This document shows, piece after piece, positions 1 to 5,483 of a stretch of 5,483 bases of DNA. Position numbers and translations under genes: made by a program. How positions within the stretch are numbered: position 1 is the first letter of the stretch; each line of letters starts with the position of its first letter. Source of the stretch: Gemmatimonadales bacterium (GTDB lineage: Bacteria; Gemmatimonadota; Gemmatimonadetes; Gemmatimonadales; GWC2-71-9); contig JAUVRV010000229.1 of assembly GCA_030597435.1 (NCBI GenBank), positions 1 through 5,483 on the forward strand, in the 5' to 3' direction. Below the pieces are notes generated by a model. It was not told the DNA's origin. It was given only the letters and a program-made list of their open reading frames with translations, and did not search any database.

Positions 1-907
1 CCGGGACTATCAGCAGAAACATCACCTGTGGTATGGCCCGCCAGTTGGTCAACACCTGTCCCATCTTTGCCTCGTGGGCACTCTTGGCAGAGGCGTTGTA
101 GGCCTGCGTGCCTTGCCACGACATGACGACATAGATCACGCCCACGGTCCCTATCAAGAAGTACCAGAAATTGAAATCCTCCACCTGGCTGGTCTTGAAG
201 GGATTGATCAGGGACTGGTTCACGGGCGCCTGCGAAAGGACGTCGAACACCTGCGTCCAATCCACTATTGTCAGCAGATAGACGACAATCACAAGGAAGA
301 CGACGTTGACAAATGTGCCCTGAATGAAATCAGCAACGATTACCGCGACTTGGCCCCCAGCAAACACGAAGAACAAGGAGATCGACAACAACACTATCAT
401 CGTCACCGCAAACGCCGACACTTGAATCCCCAGTAGATCTATGCTATGAGGAAGCCCAACGAAGTTGATGAAGAACCGAGCGCCTACAGCCGGGAAGATC
501 CCAAAGTTGATGATTCCTGAGACGAACACGACGATGCCGGTGAAGATGCGAAAGTTCCTACTGTAGCGTCGCTCGAGGAACTCGGGCAAGGTCAGACAGC
601 GAGTTTGACGAAACCGGTAGTGCACGAAGCCGGAGACCGTAATGATCAGCACCACGAACGCGGTCGTAAGACCCCACCACGTGAGCGGGAATCCCGCGAC
701 GTAGTTCTGTTCCAGAAATCCCACGATCGAGATGGCGCCGAGTGCCGCCACACCCTGTGACACCGCCAACAGGTAACGACCTGCCGTGCGCCCAGCTACG
801 AGGAAGTCGACGACGCTGCGCACGTAGCGGCGGCTGCTCATGACGCCGAAGGCCATGGCAGCCACGACGCCGATTACGATGGCCCAATCGAGTGCAGTGA
901 AGTTCAT
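1..907 (-). CDS. Sodium:solute symporter family (SSS) transporter, C-terminus cut by window edge
   Basis: A 302-residue N-terminal part of an inner-membrane Na+-coupled symporter. Starting at the ATG at 907 it reads MNFTALDWAIVIG, a typical SSS opening in which the first membrane helix follows directly. Family signatures are visible: DFLVAGR (34-40) before helix 2, a YRFR...TLPEFLERRY segment (97-115), and GGQVAVIVADFIQG (184-197), close to the usual GG..AV..TD.IQG pattern. Several long hydrophobic helices are present. Family members usually have about 450-600 residues, so roughly half is missing beyond base 1. An in-frame ATG at 991 would add 28 polar residues and overlap the previous gene; I reject it because MNFTALDW is the normal family start. 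The ribosome binding site is weak (GGTGGT about 6 bases upstream). It is the third gene of a minus-strand operon behind a hexosaminidase and a CBM9-like lipoprotein, so an amino sugar or small oligosaccharide is a reasonable substrate guess. Substrate cannot be read from the sequence; the family assignment is firm. Confidence 0.93.
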   Translation of the reverse strand, partial: MNFTALDWAIVIGVVAAMAFGVMSSRRYVRSVVDFLVAGRTAGRYLLAVSQGVAALGAISIVGFLEQNYVAGFPLTWWGLTTAFVVLIITVSGFVHYRFRQTRCLTLPEFLERRYSRNFRIFTGIVVFVSGIINFGIFPAVGARFFINFVGLPHSIDLLGIQVSAFAVTMIVLLSISLFFVFAGGQVAVIVADFIQGTFVNVVFLVIVVYLLTIVDWTQVFDVLSQAPVNQSLINPFKTSQVEDFNFWYFLIGTVGVIYVVMSWQGTQAYNASAKSAHEAKMGQVLTNWRAIPQVMFLLIVP

Positions 908-974
908 AGATCTGACCACCAGACATGCGGCGTACTCTGGTCGAGGCACAATGGTGCAACCTTTGTCGATGTCA

Positions 975-2078
975 TCACCAGACCCGTCCATCCTGTCTGA
1001 TCCTGAGAGTTCTGCCGTTCACCTCTAATGTCGCTTCAAAGAGGTTCCGGGTCGCCTCGAGAGCGATCGGCCAAGGACTATCGCCCAGGCCCAACTCACT
1101 CAGTTTGTCAGTGAAGGATTGGTGCGTATCGAACCAGGCGCGTTGTCGGTAGTAGACACGCCTCAGCTCCCACTTGGCTCTATCATCGATGGAGACCGTT
1201 ACCGAATCGCTTCCCAGCCCCGAGAGCAACGCCGAAAACTGTACTATCCCCCACATTTCCGGGTAATGCATGTTGATCAGACCTTGGGGAGACCAAACCC
1301 AATTGTCCTCCGGCCTGGTCCGTCCGGGAGGGCTGTCCAGGTCCCTGACGTACTCCCCATTCTCCACTTGCGTGCGCCACTGCACCCGTGAGAAGTTTAC
1401 CCTCCACTGATCTCCCACCTCTGGTGGCGTGGGCTTGTTCGCGGCTTCCTCGAGCACAGCCCAGGGCATAGCGATCTCGACAGACCAACCACGATCGCGA
1501 TCGTCAGGTCGGTTTATCGTGCCATCTATGGATACCGCGGTCCTCAAACCCTGGATGTCCCAGGCGTTGATTGCGGGACCGCCGTCCCGATACGGCCGGA
1601 CTAGGAAGAGATCCCACTCTGTACCGAAGGCGTTGATCTCCAACTCATAGTACTCGTGCGTGTCACCGTCGGGGTCGATGAAGACCTCAAAATCATTGTC
1701 ATGATAGATCACCGCGTCCCGTTCGGTCAGCTTGGCCCAGACATGTGGTTCCTCCATCTCTGCCGCGACATAGAAGTAGACGTCGTCCCACAGCATCTTG
1801 GCTTGCGTGTTGAACCTCGGCGGAGGCCCCTGAGAACCTTCTATGTCCACAAACGGCTTTGTCCACTCCGCGCTGCTCCAAGCGGATTCATCCAGCTTGC
1901 CGTCTATGACCAGCGGTGTCTCCGTCCGGTAGGCTACATATGTCTCTGGATCCCACTCAGTCGGCGCCGCGAATTCTGCGTCGGTGGATGGGGTTCCGGT
2001 CGACCCGTTGCACGCAAGACCTAGTACCGTGACGAGCCAAAGCAGGCAGGATGGCCAAGTTCTGCGATCGGGATTCAA
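975..2078 (-). CDS. CBM9-like (carbohydrate family 9) lipoprotein
   Basis: A predicted lipoprotein of 367 residues if started at the TTG at 2078. That start gives a compact signal peptide: positively charged NPDRR, hydrophobic SCLLWLVTVLGLAC, with lipobox LGLAC and the lipidated cysteine at residue 23. A linker rich in Ser, Thr and Gly follows. Residues about 45-235 form a CBM9/DOMON-like beta-sandwich: PLVIDGKLDESAW (54-67), then YHDNDFEVFIDPDGD (125-139) with acidic residues typical of this family, GWSVEIAMPW (197-206) and WRVNFSRVQW (225-234). NMHYPEMWGIVQFS (269-282) is a recurrent ending of the domain in family 9-like proteins of environmental bacteria. About 85 C-terminal residues have no recognisable domain. 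No catalytic domain is visible, so its role is probably glycan binding at the cell surface, as an inference. The gene starts 4 bases after the hexosaminidase stop, suggesting translational coupling. Alternative starts are a TTG at 2192 or an ATG at 2144, both inside the upstream gene and giving an over-long leader. Confidence 0.88.
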   Translation of the reverse strand: MNPDRRTWPSCLLWLVTVLGLACNGSTGTPSTDAEFAAPTEWDPETYVAYRTETPLVIDGKLDESAWSSAEWTKPFVDIEGSQGPPPRFNTQAKMLWDDVYFYVAAEMEEPHVWAKLTERDAVIYHDNDFEVFIDPDGDTHEYYELEINAFGTEWDLFLVRPYRDGGPAINAWDIQGLRTAVSIDGTINRPDDRDRGWSVEIAMPWAVLEEAANKPTPPEVGDQWRVNFSRVQWRTQVENGEYVRDLDSPPGRTRPEDNWVWSPQGLINMHYPEMWGIVQFSALLSGLGSDSVTVSIDDRAKWELRRVYYRQRAWFDTHQSFTDKLSELGLGDSPWPIALEATRNLFEATLEVNGRTLRIRQDGRVW

Positions 2079-2082
2079 TTGC

Positions 2083-3639
2083 CTAGACCGCAGTCTCCGC
2101 AAACTCGGCACCGTAGTCGACTCCCAGTTCGCGCAAACGTTCATAATGGTGTTGCAACCGATGGTGAAAATCTGAGAAGTCCTTGTTGTCAACTTCGGAC
2201 CAGAGGCACTCGGCCATGGCCGTCAGACGAGGGAACACCTTTTGGTCCACGGTATCCTGCGGAGCGCGCTCCGTCCACATATTGCAGTCACCACCCAAGA
2301 TATGTTCACACTCGCGCCCTTTGAGTTCCTTCGGAATGGGATCGAAAGAGTAAACCTGTCTCAAGTCGATTCTCGAGAGATCGAAGTCGAAGTACGAATG
2401 ACTCGTCGGTGAGAGAAGCGCGTCGTGTCCCAACTTGGCTGCCTCGACGGCACCATTGGTACCGCGCCACGACTGGACTGTTGCGCACGGTGCGAGTCCG
2501 CCTTCTAGAATCTCGTCCCAGCCGATGAGCTTCCGCCCTTTGCGCTCGAGGAAGGCAGCGATCCGCTTGATGAAGTAGCTCTGGAGCGCGGACTCGTCTC
2601 TCAGTCCTTCTGCGGCAATCCGCGTCTGGCATCGAGGACAGGACTGCCACCGGTCCTTGGGACACTCGTCGCCACCGACATGGATGTACTGGCCCGGAAA
2701 CAGTTCCATCACCTCACTCAGCACCTGCTCCAAGAACACGAAAGTCGCATCGTTGCCGGCACAGAAGACGTCTTCGAAGACTCCCCAGTCCAGCGCCACC
2801 TCAAATGGTCCACCGCTGCACGAAAGCTCGGGGTAGGATGCGAGAGCGGCAAGAGCATGTCCCGGCATCTCGATCTCTGGCACGACAGTAACATGGCGCC
2901 TACTGGCGTACTCAACTACCTCACGGATCTCCGATTTCGTGTAATACCCACCGTAGCGTATCCCGTCGGCCTGAGCGCGCCAGGCTCCCACTCGCGTCAA
3001 CTCCGGGTATTCGGCGATCTCGATACGCCATCCCTGATCTTCCGTGAGATGCCAATGGAAGCGGTTCATCTTGTAGTAGGCCAGTAGATCAATGTACCGC
3101 TTGATGAACTCTGTAGACATGAAATGTCGGCAACAGTCCAACAGCATTCCGCGCCAGGCGAATCTCGGAGCATCATGGATGCGAACAGCGGGGATTACCC
3201 ATTGCTGGGAATCCGCCACTCGCTCACGCTTCTCGATTTCCGGCGGGAGTAACTGCCGCAGGGTTTGCGTAGCGTAGAAGGCACCGGCAGAAGTTGATGC
3301 GCTCACGCGGATACCTTCGGGATCAACATCTAACTCATATCCCTCGGGCCCCAGTGCTGCGTTTGCGTCCTTGCTGCTGAAAAGAATGCCCCCAGGCGGC
3401 CCTCGCTCTTCAGACGTCACTGCGGGAGAGAGCCCGAAACCACACACAGTGGATAGCTTACGTGCCAACCATGCCGCAACACACTCCAGGTCGGGGCTGG
3501 CTTGATCCACCAGGATTCTCATGCCTGCGGAAAGAGCAAAGAATCCCTCTTGGATGCGGACACGTGAAGGTGTTGGAATGACGTGTATCGCGCCGTCTAT
3601 CATCTCACCGTCATCTGGTATCATTTCAACCGAGATCAA
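2083..3639 (-). CDS. Beta-N-acetylhexosaminidase, glycoside hydrolase family 20
   Basis: A complete 518-residue GH20 enzyme (EC 3.2.1.52 type), which removes terminal beta-linked GlcNAc or GalNAc by substrate-assisted catalysis. Residues about 18-150 match the N-terminal GH20b domain (HVIPTPSRVRIQEGFFAL; later STSAGAFYATQTLRQLL). The TIM barrel begins at DAPRFAWRGMLLDCCRHF (156-173). Key motifs are MNRFHWHLTEDQGWRIEI (191-208), PEIEMPGH (254-261) and HVGGDE (320-325), with the catalytic Asp324-Glu325 pair intact. Active-site aromatics appear at GWDEI (W374), SWRG (W391), NMWTE (W455) and CLW (W480). Start: TTG at 3639 with GGAG 9 bases upstream; ATG at 3624 is the alternative. An in-frame TAA at 3660-3658 rules out any longer N-terminus, so there is no room for a signal peptide, and the 13 cysteines fit a cytosolic protein. 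Cys326, Cys334 and Cys337 cluster after the catalytic pair, a pattern I recall in related GH20 proteins. First gene of a probable three-gene operon. Confidence 0.96.
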   Translation of the reverse strand: MISVEMIPDDGEMIDGAIHVIPTPSRVRIQEGFFALSAGMRILVDQASPDLECVAAWLARKLSTVCGFGLSPAVTSEERGPPGGILFSSKDANAALGPEGYELDVDPEGIRVSASTSAGAFYATQTLRQLLPPEIEKRERVADSQQWVIPAVRIHDAPRFAWRGMLLDCCRHFMSTEFIKRYIDLLAYYKMNRFHWHLTEDQGWRIEIAEYPELTRVGAWRAQADGIRYGGYYTKSEIREVVEYASRRHVTVVPEIEMPGHALAALASYPELSCSGGPFEVALDWGVFEDVFCAGNDATFVFLEQVLSEVMELFPGQYIHVGGDECPKDRWQSCPRCQTRIAAEGLRDESALQSYFIKRIAAFLERKGRKLIGWDEILEGGLAPCATVQSWRGTNGAVEAAKLGHDALLSPTSHSYFDFDLSRIDLRQVYSFDPIPKELKGRECEHILGGDCNMWTERAPQDTVDQKVFPRLTAMAECLWSEVDNKDFSDFHHRLQHHYERLRELGVDYGAEFAETAV

Positions 3640-3648
3640 TTCGGTTCG

Positions 3649-3652
3649 CTCC
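3649..3652 (-). promoter_or_regulatory. Ribosome binding site supporting the TTG start of the hexosaminidase
   Basis: On the minus strand GGAG lies 9 bases before the TTG at 3639. The ATG at 3624 has no comparable purine-rich site, and the ATG at 3603 has GGTGAG immediately adjacent, which is too close. This favours the TTG start. Confidence 0.5.
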
Positions 3653-3783
3653 GGGGCTTACGCGTTCCACTCCCGAATGCGTGCACCGACTTGCCACGAC
3701 TCCGATTTGAGTTTACCGTCCTAGGCCTTTTGTTCAAGGGCTGCCCGTCAATCAACCTAGTTCTGCAAACTTCCTGAACATAC

Positions 3784-3789
3784 AGGGGA
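3784..3789 (+). promoter_or_regulatory. Strong ribosome binding site of the MscS-family gene
   Basis: AGGGGA sits 7 bases before the ATG at 3797, a near-ideal Shine-Dalgarno arrangement. It fixes the start and contrasts with the weak sites of the other genes in the window. Confidence 0.8.
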
Positions 3790-3796
3790 ACAACAA

Positions 3797-4624
3797 ATGG
3801 ATCAGATCAATCTCGAAGCGATTCTGGAGCAACTGGTCGGCCTGGTCAGTGCCTGGGGTCTCAAGATCCTCGGAGCAATCGCCGTCCTCATCATTGGACG
3901 CCTTGTGGCCAAGTGGGCACGTCGCCTAGTCAAGACCGTGATGGAGCGGGGCAACGCAGATCCGACATTGGTACCGTTCATGTCCGGCACTGCATACTAT
4001 CTCATCCTTGCCTTCGTGGCCGTGGCGGTGTTGGGAATGGTGGGGATACAGACCGCGTCAATGGTGGCATTGCTCGGTGCCGCCGGCCTTGCGGTGGGTT
4101 TCGCCCTACAGGGTACTCTCTCGAACATTGCATCAGGTGTAATGCTCTTGGTGTTCCGACCGTTTGGCGTAGGCGACTTCATAAATGCGGGTGGAACTGC
4201 AGGTTCTGTTAAGGCGATCGGTCTGTTCTCGACGACTCTCAATACGCCGGACAACGTGCGGATTGTGGTGCCGAACTCCTCGATCTATGGCAATACGATC
4301 AAGAACTACGCAGCCAACGCCACGCGTCGTAACGACATCGTCGTGGGCGTGTCATACAATGACGACCTCGGGCTTGCGGTAAGCACCATTGAGCGGGTCC
4401 TGTCAGAGGATAACCGGGTGCTGCAGGATCCCGCACCGTTGGTAGCCGTAAGTGAGCTAGCAGATTCTTCCGTGAACATCGTTGTCCGACCTTGGTGCAA
4501 CAAAGAGGATTACTGGGGACTGCGGTGTGACCTGATGCGGACATTGAAGGAACAGCTCGAAGCTGCCGGCTGCTCGATCCCCTACCCGCAGCAGGATGTA
4601 CATATGCATCAGGTGGCATCCTAG
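3797..4624 (+). CDS. Small-conductance mechanosensitive ion channel, MscS family
   Basis: A complete 275-residue inner-membrane channel, close to the 286 residues of E. coli MscS. Family members open when membrane tension rises during osmotic downshock and release solutes; they work as homoheptamers. Residues about 12-35 (LVGLVSAWGLKILGAIAVLIIGRL) form the first helix, 64-85 the second, and 88-123 the pore helix TM3, with the hallmark LGAAGLAVGFALQGTLSN (93-110) and VFRPFGVGD (119-127). The beta domain follows, with GGTAGSVKAIGLFSTTLNTPD (132-152) and VPNSSIYGN (158-166), then the alpha/beta vestibule domain ending in SIPYPQQDVHMH (260-271). Leu98 aligns with the E. coli pore-gate residue Leu105, but the position of gate residue Leu109 is Phe102 here. 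The gene is read divergently from the sugar operon and has its own strong ribosome binding site. No obvious terminator T-run follows its stop. Assignment is firm; conductance and gating behaviour are not deducible. Confidence 0.96.
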   Translation: MDQINLEAILEQLVGLVSAWGLKILGAIAVLIIGRLVAKWARRLVKTVMERGNADPTLVPFMSGTAYYLILAFVAVAVLGMVGIQTASMVALLGAAGLAVGFALQGTLSNIASGVMLLVFRPFGVGDFINAGGTAGSVKAIGLFSTTLNTPDNVRIVVPNSSIYGNTIKNYAANATRRNDIVVGVSYNDDLGLAVSTIERVLSEDNRVLQDPAPLVAVSELADSSVNIVVRPWCNKEDYWGLRCDLMRTLKEQLEAAGCSIPYPQQDVHMHQVAS

Positions 4625-4633
4625 AACGTGGAC

Positions 4634-4653
4634 GTGCGCGCGTGTAGACGCAC
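4634..4653 (+). repeat. Inverted repeat 1, 5-bp stem
   Basis: GTGCG (4634-4638) pairs with CGCAC (4649-4653) across a 10-base loop, just 9 bases after the MscS-family stop codon. The stem is short and could be chance. Confidence 0.35.
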
Positions 4654-4668
4654 AGACATTTGGCTGGA

Positions 4669-4694
4669 TGGGCATCGAGATAGGCAGATGCCCA
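4669..4694 (+). repeat. Inverted repeat 2, perfect 8-bp stem
   Basis: TGGGCATC (4669-4676) pairs perfectly with GATGCCCA (4687-4694) across a 10-base loop. It lies 44 bases after the MscS-family stop. No T-run follows (the next bases are GGGGAC), so it could stabilise the mRNA end or act as a factor-dependent termination site rather than a classical terminator. Confidence 0.6.
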
Positions 4695-4721
4695 GGGGAC
4701 TCGATGGGGTAGTATCACCGA

Positions 4722-4749
4722 CGGGGTGAGGCACTCGGATCTCACCCCG
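4722..4749 (+). repeat. Inverted repeat 3, perfect 9-bp GC-rich stem upstream of the hydrolase
   Basis: CGGGGTGAG (4722-4730) pairs perfectly with CTCACCCCG (4741-4749) across a 10-base loop, ending 31 bases before the hydrolase ATG. TCACC (4715-4719) can alternatively pair with GGTGA (4725-4729), so two mutually exclusive folds are possible. No T-run follows. It may be a 5' leader hairpin, a dyad operator or a terminator lacking a U-tract. Confidence 0.65.
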
Positions 4750-4780
4750 CAAGAAGAACGACACACTCTCCTGACGAAAC

Positions 4781-5483
4781 ATGGAACTAGCGCTACTCGC
4801 TGTGGCTGCAGTTGGCATCACCTTCCAGTTCTCGGCGGCACAGAATACGGCCGAGTTGGTCCGTCACACGGTGGATTCCGATGGTCACCCAATGGCGGTG
4901 TGGGAGAAGAGCCCCAACAATCCGCGTGGTGTGATCGTGTTGGTTCACGGCCGTACTTGGAGTGGGATGCCCGACTTCGACCTCCAAGTCCCGGGTGAAG
5001 ACCTGTCTCTGATGGACGGATTGGCAGAGCGCGGTTACGCCACGTACGCGGTAGATCTGCGCGGGTACGGTGGCACACCGCGGGATGAGACCGGATGGTT
5101 GTCACCCAGTCGCGCGGCAGCCGATGTGGCCAACGTGCTGCAGTGGGTATGGGAAACGACGGACCGGAGGGAGCGGCCTGTGCTATTTGGCTGGTCTTTG
5201 GGCTCAATGGTCTCGCAGCTGACCGTGCAGCAGAAGCCGGAGCTGGTCTCGGCGGTAGTGCTGTTCGGGTATCCGTTCACTTCGGGTACGGTAATCCCGA
5301 TCGGTGACGACAGTGGAGACCCACCACGTACAGCGACAACGGCCGAGGCTGCCGCCGGCGATTTCATCACCGAGGGATCGATCAGTCAGGCGGCCATCGA
5401 CATCTATGTGCGAGCTGCGCTGGAGGCCGATCCAGTCCGGGTCGATTGGAACCGTGGCCACGAATGGAATGCCCTCGACCCCG
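4781..5483 (+). CDS. Alpha/beta hydrolase with hydrophobic N-terminus, C-terminus cut by window edge
   Basis: 234 residues are visible of a probable exported or membrane-anchored alpha/beta-fold hydrolase (esterase/lipase-like). From the ATG at 4781, residues 2-20 (ELALLAVAAVGITFQFSAA) resemble a signal peptide or anchor ending at a possible AA-Q cleavage site, though the n-region has no positive charge. GVIVLVHGRTW (50-60) is the strand 3 and oxyanion-hole HG motif, VDLRGYGGTP (91-100) is the typical following segment, and LFGWSLGSMVSQ (135-146) is the nucleophile elbow G-x-S-x-G with Ser139. The sequence ends at residue 234, before the expected catalytic acid and histidine, so the triad cannot be confirmed. 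An in-frame TGA lies three codons upstream of the ATG, ruling out a longer product. No good Shine-Dalgarno sequence precedes the start. Substrate is unknown; the fold assignment is firm. It lies 156 bases after the MscS-family gene on the same strand and may or may not share its transcript. Confidence 0.9.
   Translation, partial: MELALLAVAAVGITFQFSAAQNTAELVRHTVDSDGHPMAVWEKSPNNPRGVIVLVHGRTWSGMPDFDLQVPGEDLSLMDGLAERGYATYAVDLRGYGGTPRDETGWLSPSRAAADVANVLQWVWETTDRRERPVLFGWSLGSMVSQLTVQQKPELVSAVVLFGYPFTSGTVIPIGDDSGDPPRTATTAEAAAGDFITEGSISQAAIDIYVRAALEADPVRVDWNRGHEWNALDP

Larger units (their letters stand above)
3640..3796. promoter_or_regulatory. Divergent intergenic region between the sugar operon and mscS-like gene
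   Basis: 157 bases separate the two divergently read starts, so promoters for both directions should lie here. For the minus-strand operon the best sigma70-like candidate is TTGAAC (3737-3732), 16 bases, then TAAACT (3715-3710), each 4 of 6 to consensus. For the plus strand I see only a weak TTGCCA (3691-3696), 17 bases, TACCGT (3714-3719). TGTTCA (3731-3736) and TGAACA (3775-3780) are inverted copies 38 bases apart and could be operator half-sites, though six-base matches of this kind arise easily by chance. Confidence 0.4.
4625..4780 (+). other. Hairpin-rich intergenic region between mscS-like gene and hydrolase gene
   Basis: 156 bases with no credible coding frame. It holds three successive inverted repeats, described separately, each with a 10-base loop. 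None is followed by a run of T, so classical intrinsic terminators are not evident. A weak -10-like TAGTAT occurs at 4710-4715 without a convincing -35. The region may act as the mscS 3' end, the hydrolase 5' leader, or both. Confidence 0.6.

Noticed and set aside
74..436. Plus-strand open frame of 120 codons
   Set aside because: It is antisense to the symporter, and its His/Asp/Glu-rich product is typical of the complement of membrane-helix codons.
558..959. Minus-strand open frame of 133 codons
   Set aside because: It overlaps the symporter gene in another frame; the translation is rich in Arg, His and Cys with no family features, whereas the symporter frame has clear signatures.
908..991. 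A 28-residue N-terminal extension of the symporter from the in-frame ATG at 991
   Set aside because: It adds polar, acidic residues before a normal family start, overlaps the lipoprotein gene and lacks a good ribosome binding site.
4669..4749. Intrinsic (Rho-independent) terminators after the channel gene
   Set aside because: The stems are good but no T-run follows either one on the plus strand, and none precedes them for the minus strand, so I list them as inverted repeats only.
4299..4766. Minus-strand open frame of 155 codons spanning the end of the channel gene and the following gap
   Set aside because: It is largely antisense to the MscS-family gene; composition is rich in Arg, Pro, Ser and Cys, no domain is recognisable and its start lies in the hairpin region.
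4818..5370. Overlapping minus-strand open frames opposite the hydrolase
   Set aside because: The plus-strand frame has the HG and G-W-S-L-G hydrolase motifs; the opposite frames show only low-complexity Arg/Ser/Pro-rich translations.
1..5483. Mobile element, phage, CRISPR or defence system
   Set aside because: No transposase, integrase, direct-repeat array, terminal repeat or nuclease-type gene was found; all five genes fit ordinary metabolic or membrane families.

Overview
The window is 5,483 bases, tightly packed and bacterial, with a moderately GC-rich composition (estimated by eye). It carries five protein-coding genes in two divergent groups. A lipoprotein signal peptide, a sodium:solute symporter, an MscS-type channel and a carbohydrate family 9 (CBM9-like) protein together suggest a Gram-negative heterotroph, perhaps marine or from a Bacteroidota-, Gemmatimonadota- or Planctomycetota-like lineage. 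That placement is an inference from the type of genes; no marker gene is present to fix it.

Left side, minus strand, read from about 3640 down to 1: a family GH20 beta-N-acetylhexosaminidase (3639-2083), then after only 4 bases a CBM9-like lipoprotein (2078-975), then 67 bases later a sodium:solute symporter (907 to the left edge, C-terminus missing). Order, strand and spacing look like one operon. The likely theme is use of N-acetylhexosamine-containing glycans such as chitin fragments, glycoprotein sugars or peptidoglycan sugars: a surface lipoprotein, a Na+-driven importer, and a hexosaminidase with no export signal that would act inside the cell. The substrate is inferred.

Right side, plus strand: a 157-base divergent intergenic region, then a small-conductance mechanosensitive channel of the MscS family (3797-4624, complete, with a strong ribosome binding site), then a 156-base gap containing three inverted repeats, each with a 10-base loop, and finally an alpha/beta hydrolase with a hydrophobic N-terminus (4781 to the right edge, C-terminus missing). 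The channel and hydrolase have no obvious functional link to the sugar operon.

No tRNA, rRNA, CRISPR array, insertion sequence, phage gene or attachment site was seen. The genes belong to known families. The points most worth a second look are the cytosolic-looking hexosaminidase paired with a symporter, the uncharacterised C-terminal part of the lipoprotein, and the hairpin-rich gap before the hydrolase.
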